Positions 1 to 10,609 of a stretch of 64,000 nt of DNA are shown here, one piece after another. The translations under genes were made by a program, and so were the position numbers. The notes under the pieces were generated by a model that did not search any database, was not told the origin of the DNA, and saw only the letters and a list, made by a program, of their open reading frames with translations. The DNA lies in the NCBI GenBank assembly GCA_037953745.1, contig JBAKBP010006587.1, positions 1-64,000 of the forward strand, given 5' to 3'. Position 1 is the first letter of the stretch. Every line of letters starts with the position of its first letter. Source of the DNA: Lithodes maja (lineage: Eukaryota > Arthropoda > Malacostraca > Decapoda > Lithodidae).

Positions 1-309
1 GTTGGTTCCATTAGTTTGGGAATTTTAAGACCTTTCACCCATTTCGTTGTCAATTTTAAGACCTTTCGTGTCATTTATGTGTATTATTTCCTGGCGGGCG
101 ATAGAGATCCTGAAATTTTAAGAGGAATCGGCCTTTGGCCGGGACATTTTTCGACCGAAAAATGTAAAAATTTATCTTGAAGGGGGGTCTAGGGAGTGTT
201 TTTCTAAGCTTGATGGAGGTCTAGCGAGAAAAGTAAGAAATAATGGAATACATTAATTAATAGACCCCCCCCCCCCAAAAAAAAAAAAAAACGGTCGGTC
301 TCCCCTAAA
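1..309 (-). mobile_element. TTAA MITE family A, cut by window edge
   Basis: Family-A core in reverse orientation: repeated 'ttttaagacctttc' motifs, a degraded 'cctggcgggcgatag' block, the GGCCTTTGGCC hairpin and the palindrome with arms ACATTTTTC/GAAAAATGT (one mismatch here). It ends in CTCCCCTAAA, a mutated CTCCCCTTAA terminus. A C-run/A-run sits at 265-291. It is the longer subtype also seen at 29994-30358. Confidence 0.75.
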
Positions 310-582
310 GAAGATGAGAGAGGAGGTAACTGGATATTATAAGAGAGACATACATACATTTACAGGGATTAAAACAGGTGATTTTGTTTTTGTGTTTGGT
401 AAGTGGTAATTTGATTCGATTTTATTTTATTTTATTTTTTATTTTGTGTTATTATTTTTATTTTGTTAAGGAAGATGAGAGAGGACGTAACTGGATATTA
501 TAAGAGATACATACATTATACATACATTTACAGGGATTGGAACGGGTGCGTTGGTGTTTGGTAAGTGGTAATTGGATTCGAT
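309..582. repeat. 115-bp direct duplication
   Basis: The segment at about 309-420 (AAGATGAGAGAGGA...GGTAAGTGGTAA) recurs at about 469-582 with substitutions and small indels. The two copies are separated by a TTTTATTTTA-rich spacer. The first copy abuts the family-A element. No coding capacity was recognised. Confidence 0.7.
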
Positions 583-726
583 GTCTTGGGTGATGTCTTC
601 TTCTTCAACCTCATCCTGTTCATGTTGTTGTTATTATTTTCCCCGACACATTGTATCATAGGAAAATGCACTGTAGATACTTGTTTGTATTTATCTGCTC
701 ATTTATGTTTATATATATATTATTTT

Positions 727-1042
727 CTTAGTTTCCTCCCTAGACCAACATCAAGCTTAAACAACACCCGCCCAAGAGCCTCCTTCAAGATAAATTTGTA
801 CATTTTTCGATATAAAATTGTCTCCGTCAAAGGCCGGTTCCTCTTAAATACAGGCTGGCTATCGCTCGCCAGGAAAACATCGACACCTGAATGACACGAA
901 AAGCCCTAATATTGACCATCGAATGGGGCGAAAGGTCTTAAATCGCCAAACTAATGGGCCGAACGTCTTATAATCTGAAAACTGATGGGGTTAAGCATGA
1001 GGAAGAAGGGGGACCATCAAAAAACTACCCTTCTCCCCTTAA
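727..1042 (+). mobile_element. TTAA MITE family A, 5' end not clear
   Basis: Starts within 'tagtttcctccctagacc' and runs through the eroded palindrome, AAAGGCCGG, GGCTATCGCTCGCCAGG and three iterations of the 'aatgggGCGAAagtcttaaat' motif to TTCTCCCCTTAA. The right TTAA is at 1039-1042. The left terminus was not found. Confidence 0.75.
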
Positions 1043-1225
1043 TTCTGTCCGTAGCGTGTTATGGAACCACTAGTTTCAAAGTTGGCGTGAGAGTGGAGGG
1101 GAAAACCACAAATCAAAGGTGGGTGTTGATGAAGGTTAATGCCGGGGAAATGTTGGAGGAAGAACAAAAAGTTTGATAAACAATTGGAGATAAACAAATG
1201 GAGAATGTTATACAAATGCAGCGTG

Positions 1226-1440
<215 letters not shown>

Positions 1441-1533
1441 CCTATTTGTGTGTACTTACCCAATTGTATTTACCTAATTGTGATAACTAAATTGAGATAT
1501 ATCTCAAAGTGTCCAGTCTGCTATTAGTTTATT

Positions 1534-1534
<1 letters not shown>

Positions 1535-1605
<71 letters not shown>
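1535..1605. repeat. (GT)n and (GA)n microsatellites
   Basis: A GT run of about 45 bp passes directly into a GA run of about 24 bp just upstream of the LINE remnant. Confidence 0.95.
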
Positions 1606-1721
1606 CGGCAGTTTGCGCTCGTCTATACCCTACTAGACAGGGACAAGGAAAAGGAAAGTGAGGCTAAACAGCCAAAACACCACTGAAAACGGTGGTAAGT
1701 GTGATGGACCTTTTTCCGGAG

Positions 1722-1816
1722 AACAAAGTGGCACACCAACCATAACAAAGTGGCACACCAACCATAACAAAGTGGCACACCAACCATAACAAAGTGGCAC
1801 ACCAACCATAACAAAA
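1722..1816. repeat. 22-bp tandem repeat, about 4 copies
   Basis: Unit AACAAAGTGGCACACCAACC+AT. It lies just upstream of the zinc-finger ORF1 remnant, so it could be part of that LINE's 5' region. That placement is inferred. Confidence 0.9.
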
Positions 1817-2383
1817 TAAAACAAATAATAGAAATCTTCAAAATTATGAAAGGAAAAATAAATTCTGCTACTACTACAAAAATAATCAGTGTAAATTTGG
1901 CCGAAAAGGACGCGACTGCCCTTTTTCTCACCCAAGCCTATGTAACAGGTACAAGATAAACGGTCGTGATCCCGTAAAGGGATGTAAACATGGTGATCAG
2001 TGCAATACCTACACCCACCTATATGTAATGGTTCAGAAAGGAGGAGAGAGTGTTTAAACTTGGAGTGCAAAAGACTTCATTTGAAGGGCACTCGTCGATA
2101 TCCATCTGACCAGTGTAGAGAACAGCAACAAACAACCACTTACCCACCACCACCTTCTCGTTCAGCCATTCCTGCACCAAATCCCCAAACACAGAGTGCG
2201 TGGTTAAATATACCTCAACGAACACAAGATACGTGGGTAAATCAATCTCCCCAAAATGATACCACGGTACATTTTTTAGTGCAACAGATGCAGCAAATGC
2301 AAAAAGTGCAACAACAAATAATGCAGGCACTGAAAATCCATCCGACTCAGTGGTGCCTCCCTCCATCACAGGAACTACAGTAA
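1812..2383 (+). pseudogene. LINE ORF1 remnant with CCCH zinc fingers
   Basis: The frame opening at 1812 encodes two Cys/His clusters: cysteines at 1866, 1890 and 1917 followed by PFSH, then a cluster with spacing C-x5-C-x4-H ending near 2020. A frame change near 2020-2040 moves to the second reading frame. There a clean C-x8-C-x4-C-x3-H finger follows (ICNGSERRRECLNLECKRLH). A Gln/Pro-rich tail with a QQMQQMQKVQQQ stretch leads to the stop at 2383. CCCH fingers usually bind RNA, so an RNP-coat role in retrotransposition is the natural inference. The ORF is broken and its true start is unknown. Confidence 0.6.
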
Positions 2384-3995
2384 CCAGGAAAGAGGTAAAC
2401 AGCAGCACCCTACACACACTAATTTCACTCAACATAGCAGGCTTATTACCTTACAAATTCAAAGGCAAAGTAAAGCTGCTTGCAGAAATAGCACAAGTAG
2501 ATAATGCACTCATACTCTCCCTAACAGAATCGCATCTTACTCAAAGTATTATTATGTTCTCTCCACCAACCAACTTTACTCCTAAACTCGATTAATGAAA
2601 TTAACAAACACATGTGGCAGTCCGGGGATTCGAACCTAGGATGCTCACATCAAAAATCAACACACTTATGCATTGCACCACGAAGACAGTTAAAGAAAGG
2701 TGGACAAGCCTACGATTTATTATGCAGTTTCGAATCCTGCATATCAATCTAAGCATGTACACACTTTCCAACTGCGCTATCATAGGCTATGCATAGGTGA
2801 AAGGAAATAGTAATTAATGGGGCACTTAACCCTAGGGAAGGCCTCTCGATAAACTACTACTGAACCTGAATGAATTATTATGTTCTCTCCACCAACCAAC
2901 TTTACTCCTAAACTCGATTAATGAAATCAACAAACACATGTGGCAGTCCGGGGATTCGAACCTAGGATGCTCACATCGAAAATCAACACACTTATGCATT
3001 GCACCACGAAGACAGTTAAAGAAAGGTGGACAAGCCTACGATTTATTATGCAGTTTCGAATCCTGCATATCAATCTAAGCATGTACACACTTTCCAACTG
3101 CGCTATCATAGGCTATGCATAGGTGAAAGGAAATAGTAATTAATGGGGCACTTAACCCTAGGGAAGGCCTCTCGATAAACTACTACTGAACCTGAATGAA
3201 TTATTATGTTCTCTCCACCAACCAACTTTACTCCTAAACTCGATTAATGAAATTAACAAACACATGTGGCAGTCCGGGGATTCGAACCTAGGATGCTCAC
3301 ATCAAAAATCAACACACTTATGCATTGCACCACGAAGACAGTTAAAGAAAGGTGGACAAGCCTACGATTTATTATGCAGTTTCGAATCCTGCATATCAAT
3401 CTAAGCATGCACACACTTTCCAACTGCGCTATCATAGGCTATGCATAGGTGAAAGGAAATAGTAATTAATGGGGCACTTAACCCTAGGGAAGGCCTCTCG
3501 ATAAACTACTACTGAACCTGAATGAATTATTATGTTCTCTCCACCAACCAAGCTGAAATAGATATAGAAAATTACACCTCCTTCAAAACTGATAGATCTG
3601 GTCATAGGAAAAAAGGGGGTATTATCACTTACGTTAAAAATCACCTTGCAGCTCTCACTAACGTTCTATTATCAGAATCTAATTCCTATACAGAGGTCCA
3701 GGTACTAAACATTACAGACATTAATATGATCTACATCACTATATATAGACCCCCAGCATGTCCAACTAATAAGTTTATGGATCAACTAACAAAAATTAAA
3801 GATATTTTAGACAATCTACCACCACCCATGCCAACCATTGTGCTCACTGGAGACTTGAATTTCCCGCTAATTAACTGGGATTCAGAAAGTGTCTATGGAG
3901 GAGCAGCGGACATGCGAGCTCAAGCAGAAGCACTTATACGTTTTTCAAGGGAGTTTTATCTCAATCAACTCGTCAATATGGGCCACAAGAGGTAA
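2350..3995 (+). pseudogene. LINE endonuclease domain interrupted by SINE array
   Basis: The 5' part (2350-2547) reads SLNIAGLLPYK... and ends near LSLTESHL, which holds the catalytic-type Glu of AP-like endonucleases. The domain resumes after the inserted array at about 3550 with AEIDIENYTSF, then KKGGIITYV, IYRPPAC and GDLNFPLINW. The final motifs ILDIVMTNN and LSDHNII lie in the next frame (from about 3985), so a frameshift also separates them. In non-LTR elements this domain nicks target DNA to prime reverse transcription. Here it is disrupted at least twice. Confidence 0.8.
2548..3551 (-). mobile_element. Composite tRNA-derived SINE, 326-bp unit in three tandem copies
   Basis: Three near-identical 326-bp units begin at 2548, 2874 and 3200, with a 26-bp partial fourth. 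On the minus strand each unit has a tRNA-like segment with an A-box-like TGGTGCAATGC and a perfect B box GGTTCGAATCC. The same unit has a second, weaker tRNA-like segment with TAGCGCAGTTGG and GGATTCGAAA. The body ACATGTGTTTGTTAATTTC is shared with SINE copies at 21268, 27638 and 28062. The 60-aa frames in each unit are not considered genes. Insertion splits the LINE endonuclease. Confidence 0.8.
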
Positions 3996-6381
3996 TAATA
4001 TACTGGATATTGTAATGACCAACAATGATGAGCTGATCCACAACCTCACAGTAGACAAAACCAACCTGTCGGACCACAATATTATTACAATGGCGACAAA
4101 CATAGTTACCAACACACAGCATAGAACTCCCAGCCCTGCAGAGCCCATGGCTGTGAACTTCAATCAACTCAACTTTCTCAGTGAATCTATATGCTGGGAA
4201 GACCTTAAAAGAGAACTTAGTGAAGTGGATTGGGCCATACAGTTTAAGGAATCTGGTCCCGAGGCCCAATATAACAAATTACTGGAAATATGCCTCAAAA
4301 TTTCTGAAAAATATGTACCCCTTAGAAAATCGTCACCACAGAAAAATATACCACGTGATCGTAGGATACTGATGCGCAAGCGAACGAACCTACGCAAGAA
4401 GCTGAAGCGTAGTACGAGCATACTAAATAAACAACAAATTGAAGCCAACGTTACCTCCATTGAAGAAAAACTCAAGACTTCAGTAGAAATAGAAAATCGC
4501 AGAAAAGAATTCCAAGCCGTGTCCTGCATTAAAACTAACCCAAAATACTTTTATAAGTATGCTGCAAACAAATCAAATGTAAGGGTGGGTGTTGGTCCAC
4601 TGACAGATGCGAACGGCCAAACCAAGAACGAACCCGAGGCGATTGTCGATATACTACGACTACAGTACGAGGGCGTCTTTAGCCACCCTCGAGGTGATAA
4701 AATAATTGACTCACCGACCGACTTCTTCCACAAAGTATCCATGCCAAATCTAACGGACATTAAATTTACCACAAATGATATAGTAAATGCTATAAAGGAA
4801 ATTGGTATCAATGCAGCAGCAGGCCCGGATCAATTCCCGGCCGCACTTCTCAAGAATTGCGCAGCAGACCTTAGTGCTCCTCTACAGATTTTGTATAGAA
4901 ACTCTCTCGACTCTGGAATTATACCACAACAATTAAAATGTGCTAAAATTACACAAGTCCACAAAGGGGGTTCGAGGGGTGAAGCAAAAAATTATAGACC
5001 TATTGCTTTAACTTCGCATGTCATCAAAATCCTCGAAAAGCTAATAGTTAAAAATATGTCCATATACCTTGAAGAAAACAACATAATAAACAAGGACCAG
5101 CATGGGTTTCGGAAGCGCCACTCGTGCCTCTCGCAACTGTTAGCTCACCATGAAAAAATTATAGAAGGGCTAGAAAATAAAAATGCTATCGACGTGGTCT
5201 ACCTTGATTTTGCAAAAGCATTTGACAAGGTAGACCACGGCATACTCCTCCACAAGATAAGAGACTCAGGAATCTCAGGAAAACTTGGGGTGTGGCTGCA
5301 CTGTTTCCTCACTGACAGGGAACAAGCTGTCGCGGTTGGTGGTGCAGTGTCCAAGCCATCCATCGTCACTAGTGGGGTGCCACAAGGGTCAGTTCTTGGA
5401 CCTATACTTTTCTTGCTGCACATATCAGACATAAATAAGCATGTCATGCATTCGTCTGTCGCCTTCTTTGCTGACGACACTCATGTATTAAAGGAAGTGT
5501 CTTCTACAACAGATGCTGATTTACTTCAGGCAGATCTCACTACAATTTACTCATGGGCAGAGCAAAACAACATGTCCTTTAATAATAACAAATTTGAACA
5601 CATGAACTACAGTGCAGACCAAAATATGGATATCCACACATACACAGCAGATGACGGCTCTTGCATTGATACTAATGATTATGTAAAAGATCTTGGTATT
5701 ACACTCAGTCGAGATGGTACATTTGGAATGCATATAACCAATGTGGCAAAGAATGCTCGTAAACAAGCTGGATGGATCCTACGAACCTTCCGAACACGTG
5801 ACATGATCCCCATGCTGACGCTCTACAAGTCACCGGTCATTCCACTGTTGGAATATTGCTGTCAGCTATGGAGCCCATGGAAGGTGGGAGAGAAGCAATT
5901 ACTCGAAGCAGTTCAACGCTCATTCACCAATAAAATCTCTGCCGTCCAACACCTAGACTACTGGGGGAGGTTGGAAACTCTCAAGCTTTTCTCATTAGAA
6001 AGACGCAGGGACAGATATGCCATCTTATATGTCTACAAAATATTGATTGGCATCACAACCAACAACCTTAATATAGGTTTTCACATCCATCAACGACTGG
6101 GCCGTCTCTGCCACATACAGCGGGTACACCCCAGAGCAGCCACCAGAGTTAAGACGCTCAAGGAGAATGCCTTTGCGACACGAGGACCTCTTCTCTTTAA
6201 CGCCCTACCCAGATATCTGCGTGACTCAACTGAACCAAGTCTCGAGAAATTTAAAAATCAACTGGACAAATTTCTCTGGACACTACCTGATCAACCCAAA
6301 CTGCCCCACTACCACCTCCGCGCCGCTAGCAACAGCATCATGGACCAGCTGGCGCAGAGACGGGCAGATGGAATGTACTAG
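3889..6381 (+). CDS. CR1-like LINE: endonuclease end plus reverse transcriptase
   Basis: An 830-codon open frame. Its first ~35 codons are probably out of frame with the real endonuclease; authentic sequence starts near RGNNILDIVMTNN (about 3990) and includes LSDHN. The RT follows: INAAAGPDQFPAALLKN, YRPIALTSHVIKILEKL, GFRKRHSCLSQL, motif A VVYLDFAKAFDKVDH (near codon 435), GVPQGSVLGPILFLLH and the catalytic FADDT (near codon 526). The C-terminal region includes PLLEYCCQLWSPW and a 3'-terminal basic segment. The RT active-site aspartates are intact, so this part decayed less than the upstream domains. It needs a functional N-terminus to be active, and that is lost. ATG 3889 is simply the first ATG in frame. 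Confidence 0.9.
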   Translation: MSMEEQRTCELKQKHLYVFQGSFISINSSIWATRGNNILDIVMTNNDELIHNLTVDKTNLSDHNIITMATNIVTNTQHRTPSPAEPMAVNFNQLNFLSESICWEDLKRELSEVDWAIQFKESGPEAQYNKLLEICLKISEKYVPLRKSSPQKNIPRDRRILMRKRTNLRKKLKRSTSILNKQQIEANVTSIEEKLKTSVEIENRRKEFQAVSCIKTNPKYFYKYAANKSNVRVGVGPLTDANGQTKNEPEAIVDILRLQYEGVFSHPRGDKIIDSPTDFFHKVSMPNLTDIKFTTNDIVNAIKEIGINAAAGPDQFPAALLKNCAADLSAPLQILYRNSLDSGIIPQQLKCAKITQVHKGGSRGEAKNYRPIALTSHVIKILEKLIVKNMSIYLEENNIINKDQHGFRKRHSCLSQLLAHHEKIIEGLENKNAIDVVYLDFAKAFDKVDHGILLHKIRDSGISGKLGVWLHCFLTDREQAVAVGGAVSKPSIVTSGVPQGSVLGPILFLLHISDINKHVMHSSVAFFADDTHVLKEVSSTTDADLLQADLTTIYSWAEQNNMSFNNNKFEHMNYSADQNMDIHTYTADDGSCIDTNDYVKDLGITLSRDGTFGMHITNVAKNARKQAGWILRTFRTRDMIPMLTLYKSPVIPLLEYCCQLWSPWKVGEKQLLEAVQRSFTNKISAVQHLDYWGRLETLKLFSLERRRDRYAILYVYKILIGITTNNLNIGFHIHQRLGRLCHIQRVHPRAATRVKTLKENAFATRGPLLFNALPRYLRDSTEPSLEKFKNQLDKFLWTLPDQPKLPHYHLRAASNSIMDQLAQRRADGMY

Positions 6382-6452
6382 TGGTGGCGCATCAGCGTGA
6401 CCACGGGCGGACAACACTGCCTGCAACTACTACCTACAGGACCTACAGAGGG

Positions 6453-6453
<1 letters not shown>

Positions 6454-6513
<60 letters not shown>
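6454..6513. repeat. (GT)n microsatellite
   Basis: GT run of about 60 bp, 70 bp past the LINE stop codon. It may mark the LINE 3' tail. Confidence 0.95.
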
Positions 6514-6515
<2 letters not shown>

Positions 6516-6639
6516 CTAGTTACTTACTCTAGTTGTATTGCGGGAGTGAGCATGCTCGTTATTTCCCGCCTCCTATATGTGTAGGTGTTATATGTATTGT
6601 TGGAATGGCTGTGGATGTGTGTGTAGTCTGTATGTTTAG

Positions 6640-6963
6640 CCAATTGGCGACATCGGAAACGAAGGCTTAGGGTGGATCTGTATGGTACCATTCTCACTAT
6701 AAACGGTACCGTCTCGCCCGAAGGCTTTGGTAGCCATTAGCTTAGGTGAACCATATGATACCCATCTCGCCTTGTACCATTTTTGCCAAGCCCAGATGGG
6801 ACGTCACAACGTCGTCCACTTATTCCAGGTACCTATTTACAGCTAGGTGAACTGAGGCTAACACATGAAAGGAGACAAGCCCAATTTGTCTCCGCCCGGC
6901 CGGGGATTGAACCCCCGACCCCTCGTGTGTGAGACGAGAGGTCTACCTACTAGGCTACGGGCT
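6640..6963 (-). mobile_element. tRNA-Val-like SINE
   Basis: On the minus strand a 69-nt tRNA-like head (6962-6894) folds well. It has acceptor bases GCCCG/CGGGC, an A-box region TAGCCTAGTAGG, an anticodon stem CTCGT/ACGAG around loop CTCACAC (anticodon CAC, Val) and a T arm CGGGG-GTTCAATC-CCCGG. The body continues with a stem GGAGACAA...TTGTCTCC-type repeat and CACCTAGCTGTAAATAGG, a motif I associate with conserved SINE centres in invertebrates (family assignment from memory). The body end near 6640 is approximate. Confidence 0.7.
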
Positions 6964-7055
6964 GTGTGTGTGTGTGTGTTTGTACTTCATTTGTATGGCA
7001 CATGAATTTCAATTGCATGCATTTAAAAATATTTATCTACTTACTTAGGTACATT

Positions 7056-7056
<1 letters not shown>

Positions 7057-7124
<68 letters not shown>
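7057..7124. repeat. (GA)n plus G-run
   Basis: GA dinucleotide run to 7113 followed by an 11-bp poly-G. Confidence 0.95.
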
Positions 7125-7592
7125 GCTAGAGCTAGAGTAAGTAAGAGAGCGGCACCCCACTACAAGCAGCATTTGCCTCACCGCACATTAAATATCCATC
7201 ACTAAACTCTCAAACAACACAAAGTTCACGTGTTTACACATTTATCCTCCACAACAACAACACCAAACAAACACATTTCCTCTCAATTTTACGCCGGCGG
7301 GATGAGAAACCTTGAAACCATTACTGAACAATGGTGGAAAAAACACACTAGTTTACCGAATTCAATAAATACTTAAAATCCTGCAATTAAATTCGTGATC
7401 TCATATTTAAAAGATGAAGTGGTCATTGTTATATAGTGCCTTTCTTGACTAAATCCTAGTTAAATGAAATAAACAAACAATATCTGGTATTTACTGTAAA
7501 TATATAATAAGGGGTAGTAAGGTTGTATGCTAGAAATATAAAGAAGAAAAAAAGGTTCTTCCAATATATTTAATATTTTCTTAGATATGCGT
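7125..7592. other. Unannotated AT-rich spacer
   Basis: No repeat, RNA or coding signal was recognised between the GA tract and the 26-bp array. Confidence 0.6.
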
Positions 7593-9341
7593 ATGAATAA
7601 AGATTTACTGTATGCTTCACAAATAAGGATTTACTGTATGCTTCACAAATAAAGATTTACTGTATGCTTCACAAATAAGGATTTACTGTATGCTTCACAA
7701 ATAAAGATTTACTGTATGCTTCACAAATAAAGATTTACTGTATGCTTCACAAATACAGATTTACTGTATGCTTCACAAATAAAGATTTACTGTATGCTTC
7801 ACAAATAAGGATTTACTGTATGCTTCACAAATAAAGATTTACTGTATGCTTCACAAATAAAGATTTACTGTATGCTTCACAAATAAAGATTTACTGTATG
7901 CTTCACAAATAAAGATTTACTGTATGCTTCACAAATAAGGATTTACTGTATGCTTCACAAATAAGGATTTACTGTATGCTTCACAAACAAAAATTTACTG
8001 TATGCTTCACAAATATGAATAAAGATTTACTGTATGCTTCACACATATGAATAAAGATTTACTGTATGCTTCACAGATAAAGATTTACTGTATGCTTCAC
8101 AAATAAAGATTTACTGTATGCTTCACAAATAAAGATTTACTGTATGCTTCACAAATACAGATTTACTGTATGCTTCACAAATAAAGATTTACTGTATGCT
8201 TCACAAATAAAGATTTACTGTATGCTTCACAAATACAGATTTACTGTATGCTTCACAAATAAAGATTTACTGTATGCTTCACAAATAAAGATTTACTGTA
8301 TGCTTCACAAATAAAGATTTACTGTATGCTTCACAAATAAGGATTTACTGTATGCTTCACAAATAAAGATTTACTGTATGCTTCACAAATAAAGATTTAC
8401 TGTATGCTTCACAAATACAGATTTACTGTATGCTTCACAAATAAAGATTTACTGTATGCTTCACAAATAAAGATTTACTGTATGCTTCACAAATAAAGAT
8501 TTACTGTATGCTTCACAAATAAGGATTTACTGTATGCTTCACAAACAAAAATTTACTGTATGCTTCACAAATATGAATAAAGATTTACTGTATGCTTCAC
8601 AAATATGAATAAAGATTTACTGTATGCTTCACAGATAAAGATTTACTGTATGCTTCACAAATAAAGATTTACTGTATGCTTCACAAATAAAGATTTACTG
8701 TATGCTTCACAAATACAGATTTACTGTATGCTTCACAAATAAAGATTTACTGTATGCTTCACAAATACAGATTTACTGTATGCTTCACAAATACAGATTT
8801 ACTGTATGCTTCACAAATACAGATTTACTGTATGCTTCACAAATAAAGATTTACTGTATGCTTCACAAATAAAGATTTACTGTATGCTTCACAAATAAAG
8901 ATTTACTGTATGCTTCACAAATACAGATTTACTGTATGCTTCACAAATAAAGATTTACTGTATGCTTCACAAATACAGATTTACTGTATGCTTCACAAAT
9001 ACAGATTTACTGTATGCTTCACAAATAAAGATTTACTGTATGCTTCACAAATAAAGATTTACTGTATGCTTCACAAATACAGATTTACTGTATGCTTCAC
9101 AAATACAGATTTACTGTATGCTTCACAAATACAGATTTACTGTATGCTTCACAAATACAGATTTACTGTATGCTTCACAAATACAGATTTACTGTATGCT
9201 TCACAAATACAGATTTACTGTATGCTTCACAAATACAGATTTACTGTATGCTTCACAAATACAGATTTACTGTATGCTTCACAAATAAGGATTTACTGTA
9301 TGCTTCACAAATACAGATTTACTGTATGCTTCACAAATAAG
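7593..9341. repeat. 26-bp minisatellite, about 67 copies
   Basis: Consensus ACAAATAAAGATTTACTGTA+TGCTTC. The variable site AAAG/AAGG/ACAG changes composition along the array, with ACAG dominating the 3' end. A rare cluster (CAAACAAAAATTT followed by two ATATGAAT units) occurs near 7984 and again near 8543. This shows a higher-order duplication of roughly 560 bp. Frames across it (8910-9347) are repeat artefacts. Confidence 0.95.
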
Positions 9342-9377
9342 AAGTAATTACAAAAACATGAAGACAATTCTAGGACA

Positions 9378-9442
9378 ACACATGATTAGAACACATGATT
9401 AGAACACATGATTAGAACACATGATTAGAACACATGATTAGA
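9378..9442. repeat. 13-bp tandem repeat, 5 copies
   Basis: Perfect unit ACACATGATTAGA. Confidence 0.95.
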
Positions 9443-9561
9443 ACAAATAATCTAGTTTTTGTGAACAGATATATTAATCTTGCTAACACCGATCGAAAAG
9501 CATTGTTTTTCTCTATTTAATTTCAACAATAAATGAACTATACAGCATGCTTATGCTTTTA

Positions 9562-9899
9562 TTAAGGGGAGGTTTTTAGTTTGGTCTCTAGATATCCAAC
9601 AAGCTTAAGATTGCACCCCCTTGAGCTCCTTTAAAGATAAATTTGTACATTTTTCGGTAGACAAATGTCCTGGCTGAAAGCCGGTTCCTCTTATATTACA
9701 GGCTCGCTATCGCTCGCCAGGATAAAATCGACACCTAAATGGCACGAAAGGTCTTAAAATTGACAGAAATGGGTCGAAAGTTCTTAAAATCGTCAAAATA
9801 ATGGGGCGAACGTCTTAAAATTAGAAAAGCAATGGGGCTAAACATGAGGGAGAAAGGAGTCAAGAAAAAAAAATCCCTCAAGTGGAAATCTCCCCTTAA
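9562..9899 (+). mobile_element. TTAA MITE family A, complete
   Basis: 338 bp from TTAAGGGGAGGTTTTTAG to GGAAATCTCCCCTTAA. All core blocks are present: AAGCTTAA, the palindrome, GGCTCGCTATCGCTCGCCAG and iterations of the GGGGCGAACGTCTTAAAA motif. Confidence 0.85.
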
Positions 9900-9963
9900 T
9901 GTGCATTCTTATTTTTGTATTCAAACTTACAGGCAATATTAGAATGAAAATGATTTAATTCTA

Positions 9964-10198
9964 TTAACCCTTTCACGCATTTATGACGCAGAGGTTGCCA
10001 GATTAGCAATAAGAAATAGAGTTCTCTCACTCTTATAATTACCTCTGCAAAATTAGTTTTCTGCCCACAGCTAACTCAAAGACAACTGCAGAGGTTGAAG
10101 TAACTAAATTAAAGGTTTCTAAATACCCCTGATGGTAACAAAGGCTTTAAAGTATCCCCAATAGGCTGAAAATCGTGTCATATGTCGGAGAGGATTAA
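9964..10198. mobile_element. TTAA family D-like, divergent
   Basis: Starts TTAACCCTTTCACGC and ends near GGAGAGGATTAA with TTAA at both edges. Internal symmetry (AGAGGTTGCCAG / CTGCAGAGGTTG) is weak, so assignment to family D is tentative. Confidence 0.4.
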
Positions 10199-10218
10199 GA
10201 GCATACCCGGTAAATTAT

Positions 10219-10443
10219 TGTAAGCCTTTCAGTATTCCAGGACGCGTTTCTTCCTCTTATTTTGGCTATCATTAGGCGATTTTGTTCAATTTAGGTAGGC
10301 AATTTAGGTAGGCAATTTAGGTAGGCAATTTAGGTAGGCAATTTTAAAACAGAAGGTTAATCAGAATAGTCTTTACCCGTCTGATGTAAGAATACCCAGC
10401 ATAAAACCAAGAAAGGCGGCATCGCATCCTGAAGGGGTTATAA
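10219..10443. mobile_element. TTAA family D copy with internal 13-bp array
   Basis: Has the D ends GCCTTTCAGTATTCCAGGACGC and GCATCGCATCCTGAAGGGGTTA. The inner motif TTTTGGCTATCATTAGGCGATTTTG is split by a 13-bp tandem repeat (10287-10346). Confidence 0.65.
10287..10346. repeat. 13-bp tandem repeat inside family D element
   Basis: Unit CAATTTAGGTAGG, about 4.5 perfect copies, lying in the D-element stem after TTTTGTT. Confidence 0.95.
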
Positions 10444-10609
10444 CGATTCAAGCTCACCGACTCATAATGCATTGTTGCAAATGTTGACAGTGTAATGGAT
10501 TAATTAAAACCCTGCCCTTATTACAATTACAGATCAAGTGGGTTTTTTTTAACTTTAAGGGAGCCCTGACGGTATTGTGCAGCATAATTCACTGGTTCGG
10601 CTCAATGGT

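Larger units (their letters stand above)
1812..6440 (+). mobile_element. CR1-like non-LTR retrotransposon (LINE), decayed
   Basis: Domains occur in LINE order: a gag-like ORF1 with CCCH zinc fingers (about 1866-2383), an apurinic-type endonuclease (about 2410-4110, split by a SINE insertion) and a reverse transcriptase with C-terminal region (to 6381). The EN and RT motifs resemble the CR1/L2/Jockey group; the exact clade is not resolvable by eye. At least three frame changes and the insertion make this copy non-autonomous. A (GT)n tract follows at about 6454. Neither end is marked by a target duplication that I could find. Confidence 0.85.

Noticed and set aside
2601..3448. Repeated 60-codon frames on both strands in the 326-bp units
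   Set aside because: Chance frames in a tRNA-derived SINE; repetition reflects the tandem copies.
7593..9341. Regular tandem arrays considered as CRISPR
   Set aside because: Units are directly tandem without unique spacers, in a eukaryotic context with LINEs and SINEs.
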